Of a stretch of 64,000 bases of DNA, positions 1 to 8,517 are shown piece by piece. Origin of the DNA: Candidatus Roseilinea sp. Lineage in GTDB: Bacteria > Chloroflexota > Anaerolineae > J036 > Brachytrichaceae. The notes under the pieces were generated by a model, which did no database searches, was not told the DNA's origin, and saw only the letters and a list, made by a program, of their open reading frames with translations. Location of the stretch: contig AP024676.1 of assembly GCA_025998955.1 (NCBI GenBank), positions 1,612,001 to 1,676,000 of the forward strand, given 5' to 3'. Both the position numbers and the translations under genes were made by a program. Each line of letters begins with the position of its first letter. The first letter of the stretch is position 1.

Positions 1-663
1 GCCGCAGTCGTCGCGCTCGCTGGCACGAGCGACAGCCACCAACATGTGCTCGATGCGCTCAACCGGGCCGGCGTGCTCTTCGCTGTGCTGGAGCGGGAAA
101 TCGAGGGCGAATGTGCTTACAGCGTCATGGGAGCAAACGCAGACGGCGCCTACGCCGCAGCCCACAAACTCCTCCGCGATGGGCGCCGACGAATCGCTTT
201 TCTGGATAGCACGCAGATGTGGCCAGCGATCGAGCTGCGGCTGAGCGGCTATCGTCGCGCGATGCGTGAGGCCGGCTTGGAGGCCGACATTCTGATTTCG
301 CCCAGCCCAGACTGGACTTCCGCCGGCGGCGCCGTTGCGATGCGCAGCCTGCTGGAGCAATGCGAGCGTGAGAGGCTACCCTGCCCCAACGCCGTTTTGG
401 CCGGCAACGACGTGCTGGCCGTCGGCGCGATGCACGTGTTGCGCGAACGCGGTCTGCGCATCCCGGCCGACGTAGCGGTGATCGGCTTCGACGACTTCGA
501 GTTCGCACGCTATGTGGATCCGCCGCTCACCACCGTGCGGCTGCCGGCCTATGAGATGGGCAAGCGCGCCGCCGAATTACTCATCGCGCATTTGGAGGGC
601 CATCCGGCCGCACAGCGCCGTCACGTACTACCTACCGAATTGATCGTTCGGCAGTCGGGCTGA
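1..663 (+). CDS. LacI-family transcriptional regulator, C-terminal part (cut by window edge)
   Basis: The frame is open from base 1 to the TGA at 661-663, giving 220 visible residues. They match the periplasmic-binding-protein-like ligand domain of LacI/GalR repressors: the block GRRRIAFLDS, then PNAVLAGNDVLAVGAMHVL, then IPADVAVIGFDDFEFARYVDPPLTTVRLP and a closing helix ending in RRHVLPTELIVRQSG. The N-terminal DNA-binding helix-turn-helix lies to the left of the window. Such proteins repress sugar catabolic genes until a sugar or derivative binds the cleft. The effector cannot be deduced. The next gene follows after 31 bases on the same strand but is unrelated in function. The family is confident; the true start is not visible. 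Confidence 0.88.
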   Translation, partial: AAVVALAGTSDSHQHVLDALNRAGVLFAVLEREIEGECAYSVMGANADGAYAAAHKLLRDGRRRIAFLDSTQMWPAIELRLSGYRRAMREAGLEADILISPSPDWTSAGGAVAMRSLLEQCERERLPCPNAVLAGNDVLAVGAMHVLRERGLRIPADVAVIGFDDFEFARYVDPPLTTVRLPAYEMGKRAAELLIAHLEGHPAAQRRHVLPTELIVRQSG

Positions 664-694
664 ATAGGTGTGAGTACACTTTACTTGACTTGAT

Positions 695-2410
695 ATGACT
701 GAGACCGCCCATGCCCACCGCACCCGCGCCGACTGGGAGCGCGAGACGCTCTACCCCTCATTGAAACGCGCACCGGAGCGCAAAGCACACTTCGAGACGC
801 CTTCCGGCATCCCGCTCGACGTCGTTTACGGCGATCCCGTGACCAGCGCAGGCTATCACGACGAATTCCCCGGCGAATACCCGTTCACACGGGGCATCCA
901 CCCGACAATGTACCGCTCGCGTCATTGGACGATGCGGCAATACGCCGGCTTCTCTACTGCGAAGGAGAGCAACACGCGCTATCGTTACCTATTGTCGCAA
1001 GGCCAAACCGGCCTGTCCGTCGCCTTCGACCTGCCGACGCAGCTGTGCATGGATGCCGACGATCCTTTGGCTGCCGGCGAAGTGGGTAAAGTCGGCGTCA
1101 GCATTTGCACGCTGGGCGATATGCGCGAGCTATTCGACGGCATCCCGCTCGACAAAGTGAGCACCAGCATGACCATCAATGCGCCGGCGGCAGTGCTGCT
1201 GGCGCTGTATATTGCGGTAGCGCGCGAGCAGATCAAAGGGACGAGAGATGAGGATAGAGAAACAGGTGACTCACCCCTCGCCCCTTACCCCTTACCCCTG
1301 AGAGGAACAGTCCAAAACGACATCTTGAAAGAGTATGCTGCGCGCGGGCTATACATCTTTCCGCCGAAGCACTCGATGCGATTGGTGACCGACGTATTCG
1401 CGTTCTGCAAGCAGTATGTTCCGCACTGGAACACGATCAGCATCAGTGGCTATCATATTCGCGAAGCCGGCAGCACTGCGGTGCAAGAAGTCGCCTTCAC
1501 GCTGGCCAATGCCATCGCCTACGTTCAGGCGGCGATAGACGTGGGGTTGGACGTGGACGAGTTCGCCGGCCAGCTTGCCTTCTTCTTCAACGCACACAAC
1601 GACTTCCTAGAGGAGATCGCCAAGTTCCGCGCTGCGCGCCGGCTGTGGGCCAAGATCATGCGCGAGCGCTTCGGCGCGAAGGATCCGCGCAGTTGCATGC
1701 TGCGCTTCCACACCCAAACCGGCGGCAGCACCCTCACGGCACAACAACCCATCAACAACGTCGTTCGCGTGACCATTCAGGCGCTGGCAGCCGTGCTCGG
1801 CGGCACGCAAAGCCTGCATACCAACGGTTGGGACGAGGCGCTGCAACTCCCGACCGCCGAGGCAGCACGCACCGCACTGCGCACGCAACAGATCATCGCT
1901 CACGAGAGCGGCGTGACCGACACGGTAGATCCACTCGGCGGCGCATACGTCATCGAATACCTCACCGATGAAATCGAACGCCGTGCGCGGGCGTTGATCG
2001 AGCAGATTGACGCGATGGGCGGCGCGATCAAAGCCATCGAGAGCGGCTGGATGCAGGCGCAGATCGCCGAGTCGGCCTACCGCTACCAGCGCCAGGTAGA
2101 AAGCCAGGAACGCATCATCGTCGGCGTCAACGCATTCGAGGACAAAGACCAAGAACCAGGAGCTGCCGAACGGTTCAAGGTGGATCCGGCAATCGAGGCC
2201 GAGCAACGCCGACGGCTGACAGCGTGGCGCGCCAACCGCGACAACGAGCGCGCAAGCGCGCTCATTGCCCAATTGGAACAGACAGCACGAAGTAACGAGA
2301 ACATCATGCCATGTCTGATCGCCTGCGTCGAGAGCGGCGTCACCGTCGGCGAGATCGGCAAAGCGCTCCGCCACGTCTTTGGCGAGTATCACCCGCCAAC
2401 GGTTATTTGA
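695..2410 (+). CDS. Methylmalonyl-CoA mutase, large (catalytic) subunit
   Basis: 571 residues forming the TIM-barrel catalytic subunit that interconverts (R)-methylmalonyl-CoA and succinyl-CoA with adenosylcobalamin. Diagnostic blocks are [14 protein letters not shown] near residue 112, [15 protein letters not shown] near 205, [20 protein letters not shown] near 337 and [20 protein letters not shown] near 411. There is no C-terminal B12-binding domain, so the enzyme should be the two-polypeptide type with a separate small cobalamin-binding subunit, which is not in this window. Compared with relatives, about 15 extra residues (about 184-203) lie just before the conserved RGTVQND block. They are encoded by a 7-bp tandem repeat. 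The start at 695 is the first ATG giving the usual N-terminus. Confidence 0.95.
   Translation: MTETAHAHRTRADWERETLYPSLKRAPERKAHFETPSGIPLDVVYGDPVTSAGYHDEFPGEYPFTRGIHPTMYRSRHWTMRQYAGFSTAKESNTRYRYLLSQGQTGLSVAFDLPTQLCMDADDPLAAGEVGKVGVSICTLGDMRELFDGIPLDKVSTSMTINAPAAVLLALYIAVAREQIKGTRDEDRETGDSPLAPYPLPLRGTVQNDILKEYAARGLYIFPPKHSMRLVTDVFAFCKQYVPHWNTISISGYHIREAGSTAVQEVAFTLANAIAYVQAAIDVGLDVDEFAGQLAFFFNAHNDFLEEIAKFRAARRLWAKIMRERFGAKDPRSCMLRFHTQTGGSTLTAQQPINNVVRVTIQALAAVLGGTQSLHTNGWDEALQLPTAEAARTALRTQQIIAHESGVTDTVDPLGGAYVIEYLTDEIERRARALIEQIDAMGGAIKAIESGWMQAQIAESAYRYQRQVESQERIIVGVNAFEDKDQEPGAAERFKVDPAIEAEQRRRLTAWRANRDNERASALIAQLEQTARSNENIMPCLIACVESGVTVGEIGKALRHVFGEYHPPTVI
1274..1301 (+). repeat. In-frame heptamer tandem repeat inside the mutase gene
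   Basis: Four consecutive 7-bp units (CCCCTCG, CCCCTTA, CCCCTTA, CCCCTGA) lie in the coding frame and encode a proline- and leucine-rich stretch. The flanking purine-rich bases from about 1246 are also absent from typical mutases. The units resemble the tandem heptamers found between genes elsewhere in this window. Confidence 0.75.
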
Positions 2411-2493
2411 GAGATTGAAGATTGAGAGATTAGGGATTGAGAATAGTCTACGGTACAACCTCCAATCTCTAATCTCCAATCTCTAATCTCAAT
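2408..2493. repeat. Fold-back heptamer repeat between convergent genes
   Basis: The left half (2408-2446) is a chain of imperfect 7-bp units of the type GAGATTG/AGATTAG. The right half (2460-2491) is the reverse-complement family (ATCTCTA, ATCTCCA). The two halves can pair into a long imperfect hairpin between the convergent mutase and phosphofructokinase genes and could act as a bidirectional terminator. The stop codon of the phosphofructokinase gene lies inside the repeat. Confidence 0.7.
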
Positions 2494-3649
2494 ACAAGAA
2501 CATCGGCTTGTGCTCGACGTTGCGCACGCGTGGCCGGTAGTGCTCGGCGTCGTAGAGTTCGGCGACGTCGAGCGGGCGCGGACCGCCGCCCACTTCGGTC
2601 AGTGGGACGCTGGTGTACTTGCCGCCCTGCAGCGCAACCATCCGGCCACACCGCCCTTGCAAGATCAAATCGGCCGCGAACGTGCCGAAGTTGCTGGACA
2701 CCATGACGTCCAGTGCATCCGGCGCGCCGGAACGCATGAGATACGCGACGTTCTGATACATGGTGTGCTCGCCAGTGAGGCGCTTGATCTGCTCGCTGAT
2801 GTAATCGCCGATACCACCCAGCTTGCGATGCCCATAGGCATCGGCCTCGCCATGCTCGATCATCGCACCGTTCTTCGGCCGCGCGCCCTCCGAAACGACC
2901 AACATCGCATAGTTACTCGGGTTGGCGTGCTTATCCTGCAGCAGGTAGTCGCACAGCTTCTCGATGTCGAACGGCACCTCGGCGATCAGGCAGCGATCTA
3001 CATTGCCCAGATAGGAGGACATGAGCGCGGTCTCGCCGCTGTAGCGTCCGAATAGTTCGATCACGGCGATGCGCTCATGGCTGCCGGTGCAGGTGCGCAT
3101 ATTGTGGATGAAGTCGAGGGCGCGGGTAACGGCCGTGCTGAAGCCAATGCAGTAATCTGTGCCGCGCACGTCGTTGTCCATCGTCTTAGGAATGGCCACG
3201 ATGGGAAAGCCCTCGTTGTGCAGTCTCAGCGAATAGCTCAACGTATCGTCGCCGCCGATAGTGATGAGTGCATCTATGCCTAGAAAACGCAACACGCTCA
3301 GCACGTGCTGGGTGAAGTCGTAGCGTTCGGCCAAATCGCTGGCAAACACGGTCGTGTGTTTGAGGAACCCCGGCACGTCTTTGGCCTTCACGTTGGCCGG
3401 GTTGGTGCGGCTGGTGTGCAAGAAGGTGCCGCCGGTGCGATCCACGGTGCGCACGGCGTTACGATCGAGCCGCACCGTGAACTGCTGGGCGCTCGTCTCG
3501 TCGTCCATGTTGAAATGCAGCAGTCCATACCAGCCGCGCCGGATGCCGATCATCTCGTGGCCGGCATCAAGCAATCGGATCGTGGCGGCCTTGATGGCCG
3601 AGTTCAACCCGGGCACATCGCCGCCGCCGGTCAAAATTCCAATTCGCAT
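2489..3649 (-). CDS. 6-phosphofructokinase, probably pyrophosphate-dependent
   Basis: 386 residues of the PfkA superfamily, which phosphorylates fructose 6-phosphate at C1. The N-terminus [16 protein letters not shown] is the nucleotide/phosphoryl donor loop. The catalytic block reads [20 protein letters not shown], and the donor-site motif near residue 113 is GGDDT instead of the GGDGS of bacterial ATP enzymes. GGDD together with PKTxDND is the signature usually linked to pyrophosphate use, so PPi as donor is inferred from these residues. The start at 3649 gives the canonical N-terminus with a purine-rich upstream stretch (GGAGAGATGTC). It is convergent with the mutase gene. Confidence 0.92.
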   Translation of the reverse strand: MRIGILTGGGDVPGLNSAIKAATIRLLDAGHEMIGIRRGWYGLLHFNMDDETSAQQFTVRLDRNAVRTVDRTGGTFLHTSRTNPANVKAKDVPGFLKHTTVFASDLAERYDFTQHVLSVLRFLGIDALITIGGDDTLSYSLRLHNEGFPIVAIPKTMDNDVRGTDYCIGFSTAVTRALDFIHNMRTCTGSHERIAVIELFGRYSGETALMSSYLGNVDRCLIAEVPFDIEKLCDYLLQDKHANPSNYAMLVVSEGARPKNGAMIEHGEADAYGHRKLGGIGDYISEQIKRLTGEHTMYQNVAYLMRSGAPDALDVMVSSNFGTFAADLILQGRCGRMVALQGGKYTSVPLTEVGGGPRPLDVAELYDAEHYRPRVRNVEHKPMFLY

Positions 3650-3796
3650 GACATCTCTCCTTCGATTTCTGAGAACGTGGTTCTCGCTTGATTTCGACCA
3701 TCTGAATTTCTAAAGCGGTTTAGGTCGCCGATCGCATCCTCGCATGGAACATTGTTGTTAGGGATAGCGCTCGTGAGGGATGCGCGCGAGGCGAAC

Positions 3797-4384
3797 CTAC
3801 GCCTGCAACAAACGTTCGAGGCGCGCTTTGACTACCGGCCACTCATCGTCAATCACGCTGTAGATCACCGACGAACGATGATAGCCATCCGGCATGATCA
3901 TATGCTTGCGCAGCACGCCCTCACGCACGGCGCCCAGCCGCTCGATGGCGCGCTGGCTACGTTCGTTGCGCAGATCGGTCTTGAGTTGCACGCGGACGCA
4001 CCCCAACACTTCGAAGGCATGCTTCATCAAGAGGTATTTGCACTCCGTGTTCATCGCTGTGCGACGGTAGCTCTTGCCATACCAGGTGCCGCCGATCTCC
4101 AGACTCCGATTGGGCCGGTCAATCGTCATGTAACGCGTCATGCCGGCTGCCGCGCCCGTCACATGATCAAACACCGCAAAGCACAAATCGGTTCCGCGTG
4201 CTTGGCGCCCCAGCAAGTCTTCGATCACAGTGCGCAGCTTGTCCAGCGAATTCACCTCACCATACGGCATGTAACGCCAGATTTCGGGCTCATCGGCCTG
4301 CGGCCACAATGCTTCGGCGTGCTCCACCCACAGTGGCTCCAGCCTCACCCAGCGCCCGATGAGCGTGACCGGCTGGACGTCCAT
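3797..4384 (-). CDS. GNAT N-acetyltransferase, RimJ/RimL type
   Basis: 195 residues. The protein opens MDVQPVTLIGRWVRLEPL, shows the GNAT acetyl-CoA core (SLEIGGTWYGKSYRRTAMNT, then KYLLMKHAFEVLGCVRVQLKTDLRNERSQRAIERLGAVREG), and ends with the usual YSVIDDEWP strand. This is the RimJ/RimL-like subgroup, which acetylates protein N-termini or small amines; the substrate is not predictable. An upstream ATG at 4408 is in frame, but it lies only 8 bases from a good -10 box (4417-4422), so 4384 is preferred. The gene is monocistronic, with about 147 bases of unassigned sequence to the next gene downstream. Confidence 0.88.
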   Translation of the reverse strand: MDVQPVTLIGRWVRLEPLWVEHAEALWPQADEPEIWRYMPYGEVNSLDKLRTVIEDLLGRQARGTDLCFAVFDHVTGAAAGMTRYMTIDRPNRSLEIGGTWYGKSYRRTAMNTECKYLLMKHAFEVLGCVRVQLKTDLRNERSQRAIERLGAVREGVLRKHMIMPDGYHRSSVIYSVIDDEWPVVKARLERLLQA

Positions 4385-4416
4385 GACCACTGAAAGTGCT
4401 TTCAGCATGCCGCCGG

Positions 4417-4446
4417 ATTATAGTCAATTTGACACGAAGTTGTCAT
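4417..4446 (-). promoter_or_regulatory. Putative sigma-70-type promoter of the GNAT gene with an overlapping inverted repeat
   Basis: On the minus strand, ATGACA (4441-4446) and TATAAT (4417-4422) are separated by 18 bases. An inverted repeat, TGACA-N6-TGTCA, at about 4430-4445 overlaps the -35 box and spacer and could be an operator. This is inferred from consensus only. Confidence 0.5.
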
Positions 4447-4568
4447 GATCAGGTCGGCGGAATTCCCGCCGGGGGTGCTATCATGCCCATCGTTCGTTGA
4501 CCTCGCCACAGCTGCTCATTCGCCCTTTCAATAGCGTTTCGAGTGAACCTATCAACAGGAGGAGAGAG

Positions 4569-6005
4569 ATGCCAGAGGCACAGCCAGTCATCGCCAGTGA
4601 ATTCGCCGCGTCATTCAAGGGGTTCATGGACACGGTCATCGCCCAGGCGCCGCGTGAGGAATCGTTCTTCGTCAAAGTGCTGCGTGAGCACTTCGGCGAC
4701 GACGACCTGAGCGACTTCCCGATCGTGGGGGAGAATTTTCGGATGGCCGACCACCCGAACCTTCACCTAGCCATGCAAGAATACCTGGAGGCGCCCGGGC
4801 ACGAGCACACGCTCCACGGCGTGGAGGTACCCAACGAGCATATGGGGATGCGTTTGGCGACGTTCACCCAAGAGCACGTCGAAGCTTGGCAGCGCCCGCG
4901 CAAGGTGCCGGTCGAGTATGTGAACGTTCCGCTGGAGGACGACCGCACGCTGGCCTGCGTCACTCGCGGCCTGTATCTCGTCCACGACGACGGCCGGCCG
5001 ATGGCTGTGCTGTTGCAAGGGCCAAGCATGAGCCGATGGGGGCCGAAGATCGTCCAGATCGAGGTGATGGCCGCCGAGCGCGCCGCAGCAGAGGACTTCC
5101 TGCGCACCATTCGTGCGGCCATGCACGCCCGCAACGTCTACCGCGGCCACGTCATCTCGCTGGAGTTGGGCGAGGGTGGCGTGGCGGTCAAGTTTCACCG
5201 CCTGCCGACAATTACGCGCGACGGCATTATCCTGCCGAAGAACGTGATCGAACGCATCGAGCGCCACGCCATCGGCTTTACGCGCGTCGAGGCGAAGCTG
5301 CGCTCGGCTCGCCGGCACATGAAGCGCGGACTGCTGCTGCACGGCCCGCCCGGCACCGGCAAAACGCTCACCGCCATGCACCTGGCCAGCCAGATGTCCA
5401 ACCGGACGATCATCCTGATCACCGGCTCAGCCATGGGCCTGATCGAGGAAGCCTGCCACATGGCGCGGCTGCTGCAGCCAGCGACGATCATCCTCGAAGA
5501 CATTGACCTGATTGCCGAGGAGCGCACGCAACAAAACACTGGAACGAACGCGCTGTTGTTCGAATTGCTCAACCAGATGGACGGACTGAGCGAGGACGCC
5601 GACGTGCTCTTCCTGCTCACCACCAACCGACCCGAGATCCTCGAGCCGGCGCTGGCGTCGCGACCTGGTCGCATTGACCAGGCCATCTTGGTGCCGTTGC
5701 CTGATGCCGATTGCCGGCGCCGGTTGATCATGCTCTACAGCGAGGGTATGACCGTGCGCCTGCGCGACCTCGACGGGCTCATCTCGAAGACGGAAGGCGT
5801 GAGCGCGGCGTTCATCCGCGAGCTGATGCGCAAGGCAGCGCTGTTCGCTGCCGACGAAGGCGGCCCAGACGATGGCATCGTGGTCGAGGATCGGCACATC
5901 AACGACGCGCTGCACGAGCTGGTGGTCGAAGGCGGCGAGTTGACCAAACAACTGCTCGGTGCGAGCGGTGGGTTTGGATCGAGGCGTCGCGAGAGTTGCG
6001 GATAG
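4569..6005 (+). CDS. AAA+ ATPase (CDC48/FtsH-type ATPase domain, no protease)
   Basis: 478 residues. An AGGAGGAGAGAG ribosome-binding site lies immediately before the ATG at 4569, so this start is preferred over an upstream in-frame one. The first ~210 residues match nothing I recognise. They are followed by a classic AAA module: Walker A GPPGTGKT at residue 259, Walker B TIILEDIDLIAEER near 306, sensor-1 LLTTNRPE, and an arginine-finger region ASRPGRIDQ near 363, then a small helical lid. The module resembles FtsH/CDC48 and BCS1-like ATPases, but the zinc-protease domain of FtsH is missing. It probably acts as a cytoplasmic protein remodeller of unknown target. Confidence 0.88.
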   Translation: MPEAQPVIASEFAASFKGFMDTVIAQAPREESFFVKVLREHFGDDDLSDFPIVGENFRMADHPNLHLAMQEYLEAPGHEHTLHGVEVPNEHMGMRLATFTQEHVEAWQRPRKVPVEYVNVPLEDDRTLACVTRGLYLVHDDGRPMAVLLQGPSMSRWGPKIVQIEVMAAERAAAEDFLRTIRAAMHARNVYRGHVISLELGEGGVAVKFHRLPTITRDGIILPKNVIERIERHAIGFTRVEAKLRSARRHMKRGLLLHGPPGTGKTLTAMHLASQMSNRTIILITGSAMGLIEEACHMARLLQPATIILEDIDLIAEERTQQNTGTNALLFELLNQMDGLSEDADVLFLLTTNRPEILEPALASRPGRIDQAILVPLPDADCRRRLIMLYSEGMTVRLRDLDGLISKTEGVSAAFIRELMRKAALFAADEGGPDDGIVVEDRHINDALHELVVEGGELTKQLLGASGGFGSRRRESCG

Positions 6006-6048
6006 CGAATCCGGACTCTAAAGGTCTTCGGGATCTAGGGGCTCCACA

Positions 6049-7899
6049 TTACCGGTACCCCTCGGCTTGCATGTTGAACAGCCGGGCATACACGCCATCT
6101 TTCTCCAGCAACTCGCGATGCGTGCCCAGCTCAATCAGCTCGCCATTCTCCAGCACGGCGATGCGGTCGGCCATGCGCACCGTGCTGAAGCGATGGCTGA
6201 TCAGGATGGCGATACGACCATCGGTGAGCTGGCGGAAGCGTTGGAAGATCTCGTATTCGCGTTCGGCGTCGAGCGCGGAAGTTGGTTCGTCGAGCACCAG
6301 CACTTCGGCGTCGCGCATAAAGGCACGGCCCAGCGCGATCTTTTGCCACTGGCCGCCGCTGAGTTCTCGCCCGCGCTCGAACCACGCGCCCAGCATCGTG
6401 TCGTAGCCCTGCGGCAGCGCAGCAATCACTTCGTCTGCCCCACCCTTCTCCGCCGCACGCTCGATGCGCGGCCGGTCGTCCAGCGCCTCGATCTGCCCGA
6501 AGCCGATGTTCTCACCGGCGGTCATCATGTAGCGCACGAAATCCTGGAAGATCACGCCGATGCGCAAGCGCAAATCGTCAATGTCGTACTCGCGCAAGTC
6601 CACGCCATCAAGCAGGATCTGTCCCTCGGTTGGGTCGTACAGCCGCGTGAGCAGCTTGATGAAGGTGGTCTTGCCGGCGCCATTCGCTCCGACCAGCGCC
6701 AGCTTCTCGCCGGGGCCAATGGTCACCGAGATGTTGCGCAGCGCCCACTCGGACCTGCCCGGATACTTGAAGGAGACGTTGCGGAACTCGATGCCGCGAA
6801 CGATTGGGCGTGGCACTTTCAACGGCGCACCCGACGCTTTCATCTGCGGCTCCAGGCCGAGGAAGCCATACAGGTTGCTCATGAACAATGCGCTTTCATA
6901 GAGCGCGTTTATGCTCTGCAGCATGCCCTGAAACGTGCTCTGGCTCTGCCGAAAGACCGTCAGGTAGAGCATCATGCTTCCTAAGGTGATGGCGCCTGTG
7001 ACGGTGCGAAGGACGATCCACGCGTAGGCCACGTAGTAGGACAGGCTGGTAAGCACACCGAAGCCGATGCTGATCGCGCTGCGCCGCTTGGCCAGCGCAG
7101 TATCCTCGGCGTAGAACTTCCAAAACAGGTCACGATAGCGCTTGAGCAAAGGCTCGCCCAAGCCGAACAGCTTGACCTCCTTGGCGCTTTCGTTGTTGGT
7201 CAGCAGACGCTCCAGATACATCATGCGCCGCGCTTCAGGCGCGCGCCAGGTGAGCAGCCGGAAGCGCAGCTCGCTGAAGCGCGTCTGCGCGATGAAGAGT
7301 GGAATCGTCGCACCTAACAACAACAGCGCCAGCAGTGGGCTGAAGGCGAGCAGCAGCGCGACGAACGACGCTAGGGTGATCGTGTGCTGCACGAGCGAGA
7401 AGCCATCGTTCAAGATGCTGAGCGCGCGGTGGTCGGCTTCGCGCCGGGCGTTCTCCAACTTGTCATAGTACTCGGCGTTTTCGAAGAAATATAAGTCGAG
7501 CGCGAGCGACTTGCGAATGATAGCAGTGTTGATGGTATGCGACAGGCGCGCGTGCAGCACATGTTCGAACAAGCTGCGCATCTGGTTCAAGACTGCGCCG
7601 ACGGTCACCAGGATGAACTCCAAGACCAGAAACGGCAGCACCGGCTGCAGTGCTGCCCAAAAATCGGTGGATGGGACGCGCCCGATAGCATCCACTACGC
7701 CGTCTACGATGAGCTTGCCAGCCCACGCCTGCGCCGCTGGCAGAGCCGCGCGCAACAGCGTCACGCCAGCCATGCCGAGCGTGCTGGACGGGTGCGCCTG
7801 CCAGATCAAACCGAACGCCCTGACGACGTTCGATGCGGCGGAACGGATCTCCGGCCAGCGAAAGCTTTTCTGAGGCGACTCCCGGACAGGTCGAAACAT
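6049..7899 (-). CDS. ABC exporter, fused permease and ATPase
   Basis: 616 residues from the ATG at 7899 (a TTG at 7935 is also in frame). The N-terminal half has about six hydrophobic segments of the type-I exporter fold. The C-terminal ATPase has Walker A LVGANGAGKTT, signature LSGGQWQKIALGRA, Walker B VLVLDEPTSALD and switch histidine ISHRFSTV. It should work as a homodimer or with a partner to export lipid, peptide or drug; no substrate is evident. No partner half-transporter is adjacent. It is convergent with the AAA gene, 43 bases apart. Confidence 0.93.
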   Translation of the reverse strand: MFRPVRESPQKSFRWPEIRSAASNVVRAFGLIWQAHPSSTLGMAGVTLLRAALPAAQAWAGKLIVDGVVDAIGRVPSTDFWAALQPVLPFLVLEFILVTVGAVLNQMRSLFEHVLHARLSHTINTAIIRKSLALDLYFFENAEYYDKLENARREADHRALSILNDGFSLVQHTITLASFVALLLAFSPLLALLLLGATIPLFIAQTRFSELRFRLLTWRAPEARRMMYLERLLTNNESAKEVKLFGLGEPLLKRYRDLFWKFYAEDTALAKRRSAISIGFGVLTSLSYYVAYAWIVLRTVTGAITLGSMMLYLTVFRQSQSTFQGMLQSINALYESALFMSNLYGFLGLEPQMKASGAPLKVPRPIVRGIEFRNVSFKYPGRSEWALRNISVTIGPGEKLALVGANGAGKTTFIKLLTRLYDPTEGQILLDGVDLREYDIDDLRLRIGVIFQDFVRYMMTAGENIGFGQIEALDDRPRIERAAEKGGADEVIAALPQGYDTMLGAWFERGRELSGGQWQKIALGRAFMRDAEVLVLDEPTSALDAEREYEIFQRFRQLTDGRIAILISHRFSTVRMADRIAVLENGELIELGTHRELLEKDGVYARLFNMQAEGYR

Positions 7900-8002
7900 A
7901 TGCTTACGAAGCTGAGCCGCGCGATTGCGTGGCAAGCGTAACTCTAAGCCTGTTTACGACGGAGAGCCAGCTATACCTTCGGAGAGGAATGCAGCGAGGA
8001 AC

Positions 8003-8075
8003 GCCCCCGGCGAGACTCGAACTCACAACCTCGGCATTAGAAGTGCCCTGCTCTATCCTGTTGAGCTACGGGGGC
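8003..8075 (-). tRNA. tRNA-Arg (anticodon TCT)
   Basis: 73 bases fold into a full cloverleaf: acceptor GCCCCCG/CGGGGGC, D-stem GCTC/GAGC, anticodon stem GGGCA/TGCCG with loop CTTCTAA, a 5-base variable loop, and T-stem GTGAG/CTCGC with loop TTCGAGT. The top pair of the anticodon stem is a G-G mismatch. CCA is not encoded. Its first base is also the last base of the stop codon of the gene upstream. Confidence 0.95.
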
Positions 8076-8491
8076 TAATTCATAATCGGCCGGATGCCAT
8101 TATAAACAGCGCGGCCACCAAGTTGAGCGAGGATCTCAGAGGGCTTACGCCCGATGCGCACCGCCAGTTCGACCGGCGTCAGCGGCTGGTTGTCGTTGAG
8201 CAAGAAGACGCGGAAGACGGACTCGGCCAAAGGCAAACGCGCGCTGATGAACGTTGGATCGTCAGCGCGCTCGGTGCGGATCAGCTGCATCGCGCGCGTC
8301 ACCCGCCTCACCTCGCCGGTGGCTTCGTCCACGAAGTCGAACGCTTCGTCCACCGGCGATCCGGCCAGCCGTTCCTGCTGCTCCGGCGTCAGGCATTTGT
8401 AGATCAGCACGTTGACATCCTGGCCGTTCTTCTCGAACCAGGAATAATCAATGTGAAAAGGCGTATTCTCGGTCGGTCTCAGAAGCTTCAT
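8075..8491 (-). CDS. Hypothetical protein ending at the tRNA
   Basis: 138 residues from the ATG at 8491 (a TTG at 8506 adds five). It is a soluble, charged protein starting MKLLRPTENTPFHIDYSW, with a C-terminal segment QPLTPVELAVRIGRKPSEIL that looks like a short helix-turn-helix. I do not recognise a named family. The TAG stop uses the first base of the tRNA-Arg, so the two are probably co-transcribed and the tRNA released by processing. It lies 26 bases downstream of the larger unknown gene and is likely in the same operon. Confidence 0.7.
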   Translation of the reverse strand: MKLLRPTENTPFHIDYSWFEKNGQDVNVLIYKCLTPEQQERLAGSPVDEAFDFVDEATGEVRRVTRAMQLIRTERADDPTFISARLPLAESVFRVFLLNDNQPLTPVELAVRIGRKPSEILAQLGGRAVYNGIRPIMN

Positions 8492-8517
8492 CGTTCGTAT
8501 GCTCAAAGCCAGCCAAA

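Noticed and set aside
1607-2479. 290-residue minus-strand open frame opposite the mutase gene
   Set aside because: No recognisable domain, wholly inside a well-supported gene on the other strand.
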